Source: Bedellia somnulentella
Lineage: Eukaryota > Arthropoda > Insecta > Lepidoptera > Bedelliidae
Length of the DNA: 64,000 nt
NCBI GenBank assembly: GCA_963576735.1
Contig: OY755178.1
Coordinates: forward strand, 4,278,001-4,342,000
Direction: 5' to 3'
Shown here: piece by piece, positions 31,801-37,185 of the stretch
Layout of the letters: the number at the start of each line of letters is the position of its first letter
How positions within the stretch are numbered: position 1 is the first letter of the stretch
Notes under the pieces: model-generated
What the model was told of the DNA's origin: nothing
What the model saw: only the letters and a program-made list of their open reading frames with translations
The model's database searches: none
Program-made: the position numbers and the translations under genes

Positions 31801-32375
31801 TAGTGGAATGTAGGGTATATTAACCAATATATCTTTGCTCTTTCTACATATTAGTATTTATATAAATACATATACTCACGGCTATAAATCCCTAAAAGGG
31901 GTAGCCTTGGAATAAGTAATTCCTCAACCACTTTTAGAAGTTGCGAGGGGAAAAGATGGTAATAATAAATAATTGTTGGTGATGGGTCTCCAACCACATC
32001 GCCCAAAAAACACTAAAGAAGCCCCTATGCCCATAGTCGCCTCCTACGGTCACCCCTGGTTAGAAATGGGGTAGTGCTATTTTAAGCCGACACTACACAG
32101 CGAACTTCTTTGTACTGAACAACATTAACATTACATTTTGTTTTTTCCAGTCTCTAGCAGCAGCAGCCTGTTTCTTCTACTCCTCAGCAGCCTTACTAAG
32201 CGTACAACTAAGTATTCTCGGCGTGTTAGCCACGTTGGGAACTGCCACGTTCTGTCGCGTGGAATGGAGTGCGAGAGCCAAACTAAGGGCCGCCTCTCTC
32301 GCCTCAGATGCCTCAGTTGATAAAACTCCGGCCACTCACTCTTTGGCTGATCATGAGAACACGCATTATGATTGA
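1122..32375 (+). CDS. UNC93-like membrane protein (MFS family), eight exons
   Basis: Eight exons join with matching phases and GT..AG borders: 1122-1289, 13248-13417, 26747-26923, 27689-27869, 28588-28690, 29668-29793, 30356-30660 and 32151-32375. Together they give 1455 nt, or 484 aa, the usual size for a 12-helix UNC93 protein. Family hallmarks are FTAFQTMGNIE then SITQDDPSF in the N-terminal half, and GAGAALIWTGQGNYLT and LGFGDACYNTQ later. In nematodes UNC-93 regulates a potassium channel and in vertebrates UNC93B1 escorts Toll-like receptors; UNC93A-type proteins like this one are poorly characterised, so the substrate is unknown. A second in-frame ATG at 1179 would give 465 aa. Introns 1 and 2 are 12.0 and 13.3 kb and full of transposons. 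Oddities are tandem copies of exon 2 and a broken copy of exon 4. Confidence 0.92.
1963..2086 (+). repeat. TATG-tailed short repeat (family A), 5'-partial copy
   Basis: First of about 25 copies of a family seen throughout the window. A copy in this orientation starts with (CATA)n, then ACTCACGGCTATAAATCCC, a GGGGTAGCCAGAGC block, TTCCTCAGCCACTTTTGGA, GATGGGTCTCCAACC, CATCGCCCAAAAA, and ends near CGACACTACACAGC, about 260 bp in all. Read on the other strand it would finish in a (TATG)n tail, as retroposed elements do. I see no pol III boxes, so calling it a SINE is tentative. This copy stops soon after the AAAAGATGG block. Confidence 0.7.
2700..2825. repeat. Small imperfect inverted repeat
   Basis: AGTTCATTTAGTTCC near 2706 is mirrored by GGACTAAATGAACT near 2802, and a further GGACTAAATGAAG follows at 2829. 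This could be a decayed fold-back MITE. No target duplication is clear. Confidence 0.3.
4760..5133 (-). repeat. tRNA-derived SINE (family B), full-length copy
   Basis: Read on the - strand the element opens with a tRNA-like head: box A-like TAGTCCAGTGGG (TAGCTCAGTGGG in better copies) and box B-like GAGTTCCAATCC. A body follows with ACCACACATATG, GTGAGGGAAAACATCG, GACTAAGTACAACTC, CACTGTCACATGA and CCACGTTTTGC. It ends near GAACGTTTATGTTA. Seven copies are visible in the window. The box A and B layout marks a tRNA-derived, pol III-transcribed SINE, now diverged. Confidence 0.75.
5140..5600 (-). repeat. Degenerate RTE-like LINE 3' pieces with a family A copy
   Basis: On the - strand, 5140-5235 resembles the C-terminal coding end of an RTE-type LINE (NEARKICQDRT-like). 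5238-5406 is a degenerate family A repeat. 5450-5590 resembles another stretch near 62940-63085. All are frameshifted remnants. Confidence 0.35.
5917..6050 (+). repeat. Family A repeat, degenerate with internal deletion
   Basis: Keeps GGTATAAATCCCAAAAAAGGG at one end and CCACACTACACAC at the other, with the middle mostly lost. Confidence 0.45.
6138..6412 (+). repeat. Family A repeat with an internal palindrome
   Basis: A nearly full copy in which TGCGTGGGGAAAAGAT (6230-6245) is followed by an inverted copy of itself, ATCTTTTCCCCACGCA (6252-6267), around a 6-nt loop. After this the normal family sequence resumes at AAAGGTTGTTGGTGATGGG. Confidence 0.75.
6915..7115 (-). repeat. Family A repeat, degenerate
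   Basis: Reads from TTTCCGCGGGCGTGG to TGTGAGTATATGTATGTA. The GATGGGTCTCC region is lost. Confidence 0.45.
7147..7250 (+). repeat. RTE-like LINE 3' end fragment
   Basis: Encodes a decayed C-terminal motif similar to AREIRKDRRKWRSIVSAYPNGD, the characteristic end of RTE-clade LINE polymerases in insects. A second copy lies at 24073-24165. Only the last 30 or so codons are present, consistent with a 5'-truncated insertion. Confidence 0.5.
7516..7610 (+). repeat. Family A repeat, 5' fragment
   Basis: Covers (CATA)n, ACTCACGGCCATAAGTCCC and the CTCTGCCACATTTGGAA block, then passes into an unrelated sequence containing TTTTTAGGGTTCCGTG, a motif also found at the ends of the repeat at 34927-35560. 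Confidence 0.55.
8695..8912 (-). repeat. Family B SINE, copy without tRNA head
   Basis: Matches the body of the 4760-5133 copy from AACGTTCACGCCG to CCTCACGATG and stops before the tRNA-like head. It follows a short ATAAC repeat near 8681. Confidence 0.65.
9026..9170 (-). repeat. Family A repeat, strongly degenerate
   Basis: Only the GGTGACTAAGGGCTC and TTTAAGTGGCTTTTGGACGATG blocks remain recognisable. Confidence 0.35.
9295..9486 (+). mobile_element. Short non-autonomous Helitron
   Basis: Starts TCTACACTAATATAATAAAG, a typical lepidopteran Helitron 5' end, and finishes with CCGTGCGAAGCCGGGGCGG and then CTAG followed by T, the canonical Helitron 3' terminus. It is 192 bp with no coding capacity. 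The 3' end matches the larger Helitron at 49699-50392. The base before TC is T rather than the usual A, so the left edge may have mutated. Confidence 0.65.
10160..10290 (-). repeat. tRNA-like SINE fragment
   Basis: On the - strand the sequence reads GCCGTGGCCGAGTGGATAGG (box A) and GCGGGTTCGATCCCGC (box B with a perfect T stem), about 70 nt in all. The flanking CCCACTGATGGGCGAAGGCC block occurs in lepidopteran SINEs. The acceptor stem does not pair, so this is a tRNA-derived repeat and not a working tRNA gene. Confidence 0.55.
10476..10570 (+). repeat. Family A repeat, 5' fragment
   Basis: Covers (CATA)n, ACTCACGACTATAAATCCC, a GGGTAGCCAGAGC block and CCTCTGCCACTTTTG. Confidence 0.55.
10886..11290 (+). 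mobile_element. Helitron-like 5' region, interrupted by a MITE
   Basis: Begins TCTTCTAATATATATAAAAT and continues with CTCCTCCGAAACTGC, TGAAATTTTGCATACACATTC and a run of ACCCCTAACA. I recognise this as a common lepidopteran Helitron-like 5' segment. No CTAG end is evident, so the 3' boundary is unclear. The MITE at 11042-11223 interrupts it. Confidence 0.45.
11042..11223. mobile_element. Harbinger-type MITE with TAA target duplication
   Basis: This 182-bp element has inverted ends AGAGCTTATTCCATT and AATGGAATAAGCTCT, flanked by TAA at 11039-11041 and 11224-11226. A 3-bp TAA duplication is characteristic of PIF/Harbinger MITEs. Inside, the motif AGTGGAATAAC occurs twice. It lies within Helitron-like DNA. 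Confidence 0.75.
12195..12508 (-). repeat. Family B SINE
   Basis: Includes the tRNA-like head at the right end: on the - strand GATAGCTCAGTGGGTAGAAC (box A), then GTGTTCTAATCC (box B). About 40 bases around the TCGCCGTTTTG block are deleted compared with other copies. Confidence 0.75.
12673..12838 (+). repeat. Family A repeat, degenerate
   Basis: Runs directly into the next copy. The order ACTCACGCCTGCAAATTCC, GATGGGTCTCAAACC and GTCGCCCAACAATCAC is preserved. Confidence 0.5.
12839..13160 (+). repeat. Family A repeat plus an extra 3' fragment
   Basis: A near-complete copy (12839-13090) followed by a second, diverged piece of the CGCCTCTTACGACA block (13107-13160). It ends only about 90 bp before exon 2 of the UNC93-like gene, so it may influence splicing there. 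Confidence 0.65.
13248..13417 (+). CDS. UNC93-like exon 2
   Basis: Acceptor TTGTTCCCAG|AAAACG continues exon 1 in phase 0 as KTILDSITQDDPSFSGNG, then a helix with IYATLAVCNWSAPSIITF, then GPRGAMFLGGLTYL. It ends in phase 2 at the donor CT|GTGAGT, which pairs in frame with exon 3 at 26747. Three closely similar copies follow immediately downstream. Confidence 0.9.
13648..13706 (+). pseudogene. Diverged half copy of exon 2 (unit 1)
   Basis: Encodes SIITFMRPRGAMVLGGITYL, which aligns with the 3' part of exon 2 (SIITFTGPRGAMFLGGLTYL), and keeps a donor CT|GTAAGT. No acceptor AG precedes it, only a CT-rich microsatellite. The differences suggest an older or paralogous copy. Equivalent pieces lie at 14111-14169 and 14612-14670. 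Confidence 0.7.
13761..13918 (+). CDS. Exon-2 duplicate 1, possible alternative exon
   Basis: Reads SITQDDPSFSGNGYTSLAIL and on to GGLTYL with an intact donor in phase 2. The start of exon 2 (KTILD) is replaced. The only nearby phase-0 acceptor is GGGTAAG|AATAGC, preceded by a modest pyrimidine stretch. If used, the 158-nt exon would keep the reading frame and encode an UNC93 variant four residues shorter. It may equally be an unused duplicate. Confidence 0.5.
14111..14169 (+). pseudogene. Diverged half copy of exon 2 (unit 2)
   Basis: Same sequence and same donor as the piece in unit 1, again without an acceptor. Confidence 0.65.
14224..14381 (+). CDS. Exon-2 duplicate 2, possible alternative exon
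   Basis: Its coding part matches duplicate 1, including LAILYMTLAVCNW in place of LAIIYATLAVCNW, with the same donor and the same weak acceptor. Confidence 0.5.
14612..14670 (+). pseudogene. Diverged half copy of exon 2 (unit 3)
   Basis: Third copy of the half exon, with donor and without acceptor. Confidence 0.65.
14725..14882 (+). CDS. Exon-2 duplicate 3, possible alternative exon
   Basis: Differs from duplicates 1 and 2 at ILYVNLAVCNW and keeps the open frame and the donor CT|GTGAGT. The intron after it diverges from the others within 20 nt (GTGAGTTTAATTTTTGAG), so this is the original end of the block. Confidence 0.5.
14990..15136 (-). repeat. Family A repeat, degenerate
   Basis: Retains GTTGGGCGATGTGGCTGGAG and CCACTCAACTTCCAAAAGTA. 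Confidence 0.4.
15179..15799. mobile_element. Tc1/mariner-type MITE with TA target site
   Basis: This 621-bp element has inverted ends TACAGGGTGATTACGGGGTC and, on the other strand, TACAGGGTGATTTTGGGGTC (two mismatches), flanked by TA dinucleotides at 15177-15178 and 15800-15801. It is AT-rich inside with no ORF that could be a transposase. TA duplication fits the Tc1/mariner superfamily. Confidence 0.7.
16289..16445 (-). repeat. Family A repeat, degenerate
   Basis: Starts ACCGGCGGGTGTCG and ends ATAGCCGTGTTTGTATG. Confidence 0.45.
16980..17051 (-). repeat. tRNA-like sequence, unit 1
   Basis: The 72 nt fit the tRNA layout: a 7-bp acceptor stem GACACGG/CTGTGTC, D stem GCTC/GAGC, box A TAGCTCAGTTGG, T stem GCGGG/CCCGC with loop TTCGATC (box B). 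The anticodon arm is poor, since its stem mispairs and the loop lacks the usual U33. I judge it a tRNA-derived repeat head or pseudogene, possibly still carrying a pol III promoter. Confidence 0.6.
17291..17362 (-). repeat. tRNA-like sequence, unit 2
   Basis: Copy of the unit-1 tRNA-like sequence, 311 bp further on, with the same defective anticodon arm. Confidence 0.6.
17602..17673 (-). repeat. tRNA-like sequence, unit 3
   Basis: Third copy with the same structure. The fourth copy (from 17913) is split at 17960 by the inserted transposon and continues at 20869. Confidence 0.6.
17956..17960. repeat. Target-site duplication GGACG (left)
   Basis: GGACG stands immediately before the left inverted repeat and again after the right one at 20864-20868. 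Other array units contain GGACG once at this place, which proves the duplication. Confidence 0.95.
17961..17997 (+). repeat. Left terminal inverted repeat, RSS-like
   Basis: CACAGTG, then a 24-nt spacer, then ACAAAAGTC. The nonamer-like part agrees with ACAAAAACC at seven of nine positions. The repeat shared with the right end is 37 bp. Confidence 0.9.
18225..20561 (+). CDS. Transib/RAG1-like transposase, two exons
   Basis: Predicted exons 18225-18243 (MDPIST) and 18499-20561, joined across a 255-bp intron GTAAGA..TTTTACAG, give 693 aa. Using the ATG at 18354 would read through the intron end and add an implausible leader, so I prefer the spliced form. RAG1-family active-site residues are all visible: D288 in KWGCDGSSGHS, D392 in MVDGK, and E599 in the SEEALEARNKDLRRFR block that aligns with RAG1 SEGNESGNKLFRRFR. 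Zinc ligands are C408 and C411 (CYIC) and H573 and H578 (HKILVH), as in RAG1 CTLC and HKTLAH. KPGYGNTNDGNTARRFF aligns with the RAG1 segment containing MNGNFARKL. No stop or frameshift interrupts it. The C-terminus is acidic (ESDSSDDDSD). It would cut at the element ends by a nick-hairpin mechanism, as Transib and RAG do. Confidence 0.92.
20562..20826 (+). other. Transposase 3' region
   Basis: AT-rich sequence between the transposase stop and the right inverted repeat, with a TA run near 20685. I see no second ORF, and nothing resembling RAG2. Confidence 0.6.
20827..20863 (-). repeat. Right terminal inverted repeat, RSS-like
   Basis: On the - strand it reads CACAGTG, 24 nt, then ACAAAATTA. 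GGACG follows at 20864-20868. Confidence 0.9.
20864..20961. repeat. Remainder of the interrupted fourth array unit
   Basis: Continues the 311-bp unit from GGACGCTCTGCCAACTGAGC to GTAGTGTTTGCGTTTC, then the array ends. Confidence 0.9.
21112..21204 (+). CDS. Unassigned exon-like segment
   Basis: A 93-nt open segment between CTAATCAG and GTACGT would encode 31 residues beginning QSKSLFATGHYLSYFASYSI. It is a whole number of codons with plausible splice sites and looks like membrane-protein sequence. In that frame it does not fit between UNC93 exons 2 and 3, which join in phase 2. I do not recognise it. It may be a relic exon of another gene, or chance. Confidence 0.2.
21246..21427 (+). repeat. 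Family A repeat, degenerate
   Basis: From ATATATTCACGTCTGTAAAG to CTTACGGCACAC. The GATGGGTCTCC region is lost. Confidence 0.5.
21455..21697 (+). repeat. Family A repeat
   Basis: Almost full length, from (CATA)n and GCCATAAATCCCAAAAAGGG to GCCGGCACTACACGAC. Confidence 0.7.
22125..22395 (+). repeat. Family B SINE, diverged
   Basis: Opens with the box B end (GTTCTAATCTTGAG) and continues through the body to AACCTATACCACCCCTTCG. Many substitutions compared with the 31090-31362 copy. Confidence 0.65.
22934..23170 (+). repeat. Family A repeat, well preserved
   Basis: Complete from (CATA)n to GGGGTAGTGCTACTCTAAG and close to the family consensus. Confidence 0.75.
24073..24165 (+). repeat. RTE-like LINE 3' end fragment
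   Basis: Encodes VNEAREVYQDRGDR followed by a frameshifted SIVSAYPNGN-like end, parallel to 7147-7250. Confidence 0.5.
24557..24748 (-). repeat. Family A repeat
   Basis: From GTAGTGCCGGCTTTGAATG to CTCGGCTACCCC, then TTTTTTAGATAG. The (TATG)n end is reduced to GTATGTACG. Confidence 0.6.
25084..25353 (+). repeat. Family A repeat, well preserved
   Basis: Full length with a long (CATA)n start, through AGCCGACACTACACAGC. Confidence 0.8.
25670..25793 (-). repeat. Family A repeat with large internal deletion
   Basis: Keeps both ends (TTTAGAATAGCACTACCCC and AACCGTGAGTATATGTATG), joined after TTGGGGCTTTGTAAG. Confidence 0.6.
26747..26923 (+). CDS. UNC93-like exon 3
   Basis: Acceptor CTCTTCACAG|ATTC completes the split Leu codon of exon 2 and reads FFIVTFLYPKTWLLYFASV, then IGAGAALIWTGQGNYLT, the most conserved UNC93 motif, then RNSGVFWAMLQC. 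It ends in phase 2 at AG|GTTGGC. Confidence 0.92.
26942..27201 (+). mobile_element. Short non-autonomous Helitron in intron 3
   Basis: 260 bp from TCCTATTAATATTATAAATG to GGGTAAGCTAG, inserted between A (26941) and T (27202) as Helitrons do. It has no ORF of note. Confidence 0.65.
27689..27869 (+). CDS. UNC93-like exon 4
   Basis: Acceptor CTCCACAG|CTTATT restores a Ser codon and reads LFFGNLFVFIKFQGKTHIDL, then a helix VFGALTAVCVVGLIFLMMLR, then a basic and acidic cytoplasmic stretch AVRRPPVIEDNLENK. Phase 0 donor AAG|GTATGT. Confidence 0.92.
27924..28044 (+). pseudogene. Broken duplicate of UNC93-like exon 4
   Basis: About 120 bp matching the 3' two thirds of exon 4 (LTAVCVVILIFFMMLRVVRKPTVIEDNMENK), only 55 bp after it. 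The first third is missing, an internal stretch (RNVVFGA) is deleted, and the donor has changed from AAGGTATGT to AAGTTATGT. It cannot act as a normal alternative exon. Confidence 0.8.
28249..28320 (+). repeat. Possible RTE-like LINE 3' end remnant
   Basis: The frame RRLMNVRQAKEICLARTKKQ resembles the conserved end of RTE polymerases, but the similarity is weak. Confidence 0.25.
28398..28529. mobile_element. Small MITE-like inverted repeat
   Basis: Ends CCGATTTCTGAATTGAGTAT and, on the other strand, CCGATTTCTACATTGAGTAT, continuing through AGCTGAGAA for about 30 bp with few mismatches. 132 bp with no resolved target duplication. Confidence 0.55.
28588..28690 (+). CDS. UNC93-like exon 5
   Basis: CTTTCAG|GTAGAAATT reads VEIVPEGPLDAFRGALRLFF, then TRDMLLLSVTFIYTG. 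It ends in phase 1 at ACCG|GTAAGT. Confidence 0.92.
28815..28895. repeat. (TA)n microsatellite
   Basis: Nearly pure AT dinucleotide run in intron 5. Confidence 0.85.
29101..29527. mobile_element. Fold-back MITE with TA target site
   Basis: This 427-bp element is almost entirely two diverged inverted arms of about 190 bp. The ends ATTGGCCTAGACCT match exactly, and CATCAAACTAAACAACTTTG and GATCAAACTGAGAAAGTAT also occur in both arms. TA flanks both sides (29099-29100 and 29528-29529). A Tc1/mariner-type MITE is the best fit. Confidence 0.75.
29668..29793 (+). CDS. UNC93-like exon 6
   Basis: ATTTCAG|GTGTGGAA reads VELSFFSGVYSPSIGFTTAM, then GENAKQLVGLSGVFIGLGEVL. It ends in phase 1 at CTTG|GTGAGT. 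Confidence 0.92.
29877..30130 (-). repeat. Family A repeat, near consensus
   Basis: Full length from GTGTAGTGTCGGCTTAGAAT to CGTGAGTATATG plus (TATG)n, inserted in intron 6. A good reference copy of the family. Confidence 0.85.
30356..30660 (+). CDS. UNC93-like exon 7
   Basis: TTTCAG|GTGGTGCC reads GALFGILGTKTTRWGRDPIV and two further helices, with the family motif LLGFGDACYNTQIYSLLGG near its end. Phase 0 donor ACACAG|GTAATT. Confidence 0.92.
30689..31007 (+). repeat. Family B SINE, full-length
   Basis: Opens CGTGATAGCTCAGTGGCAGA (box A) and GAGAGTTCTAATCCCGG (box B), then the family body, ending CGGCGTGAACGTTTGAGA. It has lost the TCACGTGATAGGGGGCAGG block. Confidence 0.75.
31090..31362 (+). 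repeat. Family B SINE body without tRNA head
   Basis: Well-preserved body from AAGACACATGTGTGGTTAAT to GAACGTTTATGTTTATG, close to the previous copy. Confidence 0.7.
31510..31723 (+). repeat. Family A repeat with internal deletion
   Basis: From CATACATAAATCCTTAGAAG to CCACCACTACACAGC, with GTTGTTGGTGATGG missing. Confidence 0.65.
31862..32100 (+). repeat. Family A repeat
   Basis: Complete copy ending 50 bp before exon 8, so it abuts the acceptor region of intron 7. Confidence 0.7.
32151..32375 (+). CDS. UNC93-like exon 8 with stop codon
   Basis: TTTTTTCCAG|TCTCTAGCA reads SLAAAACFFYSSAALLSVQL and the last helix, then CRVEWSARAKLRAASLASDA and a hydrophilic tail ending ENTHYD and a TGA at 32373. 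Confidence 0.92.
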   Translation, partial: SLAAAACFFYSSAALLSVQLSILGVLATLGTATFCRVEWSARAKLRAASLASDASVDKTPATHSLADHENTHYD

Positions 32376-34926
32376 TGGTAGAATAAGTTTTGAGGGTAAA
32401 AATGAGTGCAAGAAAGAAAGAAGAGAGACTTGCATTTTTTGGTTAAAAATATAGCTCTCCTTCTGAAACAAGATTCAAAATACCAACTCAAATATGGCCG
32501 CAAAAAGTTAAAGTCTATTCGCCCCCTTAAATTATTCACTTCAACTCTAATTTGAAGTAGAGATGGATTTGATTTTATGCTTTTCGTATATCTTTGTAAT
32601 GGGCATAACTTAAGAAAGTACTATGTATACATAAATTAAAAACGTGCTGCGCAGGGCTTCCAATAGAGATATAAATCATTCTTTTTGCACAGTTTTCAGT
32701 ACTATAGCCTTATATTATTTTATTATACGTAAGAAACTAAATTAAGAACATTTTTCTTCTATTGCATTGATATGAAGTGAAACATCGCGGAATGATTTAG
32801 AGATGACCAGAATTTAATTTTATAGGAGATGCTATCCAATAAAATAATACTGAAGAATAATTCCAATTAGAGTTTTAGTCGCCATCTTAAATTTCTCGCA
32901 AATTCTTGTTCATAGTGGAAAAAAACATAAATAAATTGTTTACAATTAATATAAATTTCTTATTATATATTTTATTTATATTTCAATACCTAGTGCGGTT
33001 ATGTTATCTACAATATTAAAAAAAAATACACAACTGATATTTCTTCAATTCTGTAATTACCATGTCTTCAAATACTTGTTAAATTACCATAAAAAAAATG
33101 AAATTACTCTTAAATATTAATTTGGATTTTTTAACATGGTCTAATGGTTAAAGAATAGTCTTTAACTTGTTACAAACCAAACGTATAACATTTAGTATAT
33201 TTAATGTACTTATTATTTAGGTAATAGGTAAATGAATAACTTGAAAATCAAACTACAAAATGTTACTCGAATCAACTCGCAATATTGTATATAAAATGAA
33301 AAAAAAATGTTGTTAAAAATCCCTTACTTTATAGTTAAAAGACAATTATCCATAAAACCAAGAATTGAGTCCTTTAGATAAGCAGATACAGTTTAGTTAA
33401 ATATTTCGAAATATTGTGTTGATAGCAGTTAGTAGTCACATATGTAACAATATCTTTCATTGTGTAATTCTACCCGGTAATTTATTTAACTCATGAACCG
33501 TTTAAAACAAACTCTAGTTATTAGTATCTGCGGTTTTATTTTTATGGTATCCACGAACTTTCTAGATGTTTTTATATTGGCTAATTTATACTGGTGTCAG
33601 GGAAACTGACAACAATCTTCTCTATTTTTAATTTTGAGACGCTTTTTGTTCAATTAATTTTATTGTTCAGGAAACTTCACTAATCCACACCCTATTATGG
33701 GATATGTATCTTTCTTTTTATATAGTACCAATATTTGGAACTTTTTGTTAGTAGCTATTGCTGAATCTATAAACAACATTCCATTCACTATAAAACCAGA
33801 TTCGCCTTTACGTACATGAATTTTACCAAATATGTATCAAGGTGATATTTTTACCAGTCTACATTAAATAAGTTTCACTAGCTACCTTCTATAGCTACTT
33901 CATCTATTCAACATTTATCTTCCTATAGATATCAGTTGGTACAGTACTATGTGTGCCTGATTTTGTAATAATGTGTCTGTATGAAACTCGATTTGAGATC
34001 TAATTTTAATTCCAAGAATTCGGACAGTAATTTTTTTTTGCAAAATTTCAAACCAAATTGGCCGGAATCTGTACATTTCAGTTGTTAGTGGATATAACCA
34101 TATCAATGAATATGGCGCTCTAAACTAAAACTGACATCGCGTCCTTTTTCATTGTAACCTCAATGAAGTAATACTACAATCTTTATTATCATAATTGTCG
34201 ATCTTACCAACTAAAGAAAAAAAATGATTCGATCGTAAAATTCTGGATATATCAAGAATAAATTGTATGATTTTTTAGTTAATTTAGGTTTACTTTCGCC
34301 GTGGTACAGCATAAAAAATCAAGTATATTATTTTTTTTATTATTCTCAAATGTGTTTTCAGTTTAGGAGATGTATTTGTAGCAACAACTATTAAACACGA
34401 GAATTCTATGCAATCAAAAATTAGATCTTACAAGAATGATAACGAGCTTTTAGTGTGTATTACATGATACGTTTTACCAAGAGTACGGTTGTAAGTGAAC
34501 GTGTAGTGTTATAAGCTAACTTAGAATTACTTTGCCTATTACACTACCTCTTCACTTACTATCGTTCTCCTTTTTATAGAAAAGATAACACACGGAAACA
34601 GACTATAGATTAAGATTAATATAGTTTTTAAATATAATAAAATAAACCATTAATGAACTACTATTTTCAACTGCTTAGCCAAAATGTGATAACTAAATGT
34701 AATGTTATCAAGATATTTTATTGTTTCCATAGTTTTATTTATAGATTAACTAGTCATAAAAAATATAATGTAAATAAAATAAATACTTATATGTTAAAAG
34801 TTTTTACAAAAATGTTAGTAATTAAATAAAATAACTCCATGTAAACATATTTTTTTTACTAATAGTCCCATGGAAAAAAATATTAGTTTATTTACCTGCC
34901 CACCTGTATTTCCTGCTATAAATTTT
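32376..34926 (+). other. UNC93-like 3' UTR and AT-rich intergenic DNA
   Basis: No gene is visible. A candidate polyadenylation signal AATAAA occurs near 32839, with further ones around 32927-32931 and downstream. I see no clear repeat between about 32900 and 34920. Confidence 0.5.
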
Positions 34927-35560
34927 AAAAAACCGGCCAAGTGCGAGTCGGATCGCGCACTAAGGGTTCCGTACTATCATATATATAGAAAATCCCGTTT
35001 GTGTGAAAATCATGGGAGCCAAATTAGGTAAGTAATTTGATTTATGACGTTTAAAAATAGAACTACTGGCTAGATCTCATTCAAACCAATTTTCGTTAGT
35101 AGTTTGTATAGTAATACACATCATATATTTTTTTCAGTATTATCATGCCCATATTTTAGAAGTTACGGGGGGGGGACACACATTTTAGCACTTTGAAAAA
35201 GTCTCTCGCGCAAACTATTCAGTTTTGAAAAAAATGATATAAGAAACCTCAACATCATTTTCAAATACCTTTTGATAGATAACCCACAAGTATAGGTTTG
35301 ATGAAAAAAAAAATTTTGAGTTTCAGTTCTATGTATGGGGAACCCTAAAAATTTTGTTTTTTTTTCAGATTTTATTTTAAAATCTTAATGCGGTTTACAG
35401 AATACATCTACGCACCAATTTCCAATAATGTAGTTCTTATAGTTTCGGAATAAACTGGCTGTGACATACGGACGGACGGACGGACGGACGGACAGACAGA
35501 CAGACATGACGAATCTATAAGGGTCCCGTTTTTGCCATTTGGCTACGGAACCCTAAAAAG
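34927..35560 (+). repeat. High-copy lepidopteran interspersed repeat (AAACCGGCCAAGTGCGAG type)
   Basis: Starts AAAACCGGCCAAGTGCGAGT, includes AAGGGTTCCGTAC, and ends with a (GGAC)n/(AGAC)n run at 35468-35506, CTATAAGGGTCCCGTTTTTG and TACGGAACCCTAAAAAG. I recognise this block from many lepidopteran sequences but cannot name its class. GGGTTCCGTA near the start and TACGGAACCC near the end are inverted. Confidence 0.6.
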
Positions 35561-35885
35561 GGGTAATCATAGCTTTAGCATTAGTGATTCTGTATCCACG
35601 TTTGGAAGTAGATTCTTCCATATACCTTTTAATCGCCACGCTTTGTTTGACTCTAACAAGGAGATAGGGTTTCTTATGTTATGTTACTTGCTTTGTAAAA
35701 TACAAATTAAATATATTCTCCTTAGTCTATTGCTATAATACCTATGCTTGGTCACTGTTTTGGACTCTTTTTGACTCTATCCCATAAACTAGTGAGTTAT
35801 TTCTATCTCATACCCTACAGCTGCCTCGCTAGAGTGCACGCGTAAACAAGTTTCCTAACTAGTTAGTCAGAGCTTCCGAATTAGA

Positions 35886-36428
35886 AAAATTTCAAATATT
35901 TTCTCTCCAACCGCATCGCCCAAAAATGGCTTATTCCGTTTATCCAATCCACCCTAAAAAATCCTCCCTAAGGCGGATATTCGGAAACGCGTGTCCGTCT
36001 ATCCACCCTGAGCGGGGTGGATATCCGGATTTTTTACCCCAAGTACAGTAATTTACAAAAACATACACAACACAAAATGGGTCCAAGGAACATCGTGAAC
36101 ATTAAAATACTTAAGATAAACATACCTACTTTCTTACTTACAGTTTAAATAAAAATATCTTAGAAACTTAGGGTCTTTTTTCTGTAAATGACTGTACGTA
36201 GGCAGGGTAGAAAATCGGAAGAACCATATTATATGCATTCCGGATATCCACCCCGTTCAGGGTGGATAGACGGACACGCGTTTCCGAATATCCGCCTTAG
36301 GGAGGATTTTTTAGGGTGGATAAACGGAATAAGCCACCCTTAAAAGCCCCAATACCGTTAGTCGCCTCTTACGTACACCCACCGGAAGAAATGGGGTAGT
36401 GCTATTCTAAGCCGACACTACACAGCTA
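35886..36428 (+). repeat. Family A repeat split by a palindromic MITE
   Basis: The family sequence TCTCCAACCGCATCGCCCAA stops at 35926 and resumes at 36337 with CCCTTAAAAGCCCCAATACC, ending in the usual CGACACTACACAGC. Confidence 0.75.
35927..36336. mobile_element. Palindromic MITE with about 100-bp inverted arms
   Basis: Both ends start TGGCTTATTCCGTTTATCC and match for about 100 bp through AAGGCGGATATTCGG, AACGCGTGTCCGTCTATCC and GGGGTGGATATCCGGA, apart from a 4-bp indel and one substitution. The 410-bp element sits cleanly inside a family A repeat, which fixes its edges. The target duplication is not clear and could be absent or one base. No ORF. Confidence 0.8.
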
Positions 36429-36555
36429 GTTAGTTGTTAGTAATAATAATTAAAGTATCATTATTTTCAGTATATCATTATTTTATGTATGTTGTGTGAT
36501 CTTTCCTACTAGGCAAACTGGTAAGTAGTAAAGCAAATGCCAAAATATAAAAATA

Positions 36556-36782
36556 AACATACAAACATATATACGCCTATAAATACCTATAAGGGGTTGC
36601 CAGAACTTCAGAATAAGAAATTCCTCAGCCACTTTTTAATGTTGACGTTGTTGGTGACTAACGGGTCTCCCGCAACATCGCCCAAAAATCACTTGAAAGC
36701 TCTAATTCCCTTAGTTGTCTATTACAATCACCCATGGGAAGAAATGAGTTAGTGCTATTCTAAGCCAACCCCACACAGCTTT
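36556..36782 (+). repeat. Family A repeat, diverged
   Basis: From ATATATACGCCTATAAATAC to CCAACCCCACACAGC. Confidence 0.6.
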
Positions 36783-36939
36783 ACATATTGCTTGCAATGA
36801 GTTTGATAAAAGGTGTGGAGATACAAGGCAACTACTATGTCACAAGTTGAAATAAATTGTTGCTAACCTACGTTGCCAATATGTTTTGACTGTAATAGCA
36901 TAACAGATTATTATAGATAGAAATTATCCCTAGAGGAGG

Positions 36940-37077
36940 ATAAGGATGGCGGTTGGAGACAAGTAAATGAGACAACGAGTAAGGTTCGACTAAGATATAT
37001 TTGGATTACACGTGCGCATCATGAACTATAATAAGGATATAGATAGAAGCTATAAGATATAGGTATATAACTCTACA
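36940..37077 (-). repeat. 3' LTR of the Ty3/gypsy element
   Basis: 138 bp. In element orientation it starts TGTAGAGTTATATACC and ends CAACCGCCATCCTTAT. It is unusually short for this superfamily and matches the other LTR along its whole length. Confidence 0.88.
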
Positions 37078-37185
37078 CCTCCCTCGGTAAGAGAAAAAAA
37101 AATATGACAATACATTTCAATATATTTTTTTTTACATTGGTTATATATGAAATTTATAACTAAAGATTACATTATTATTCGGATA

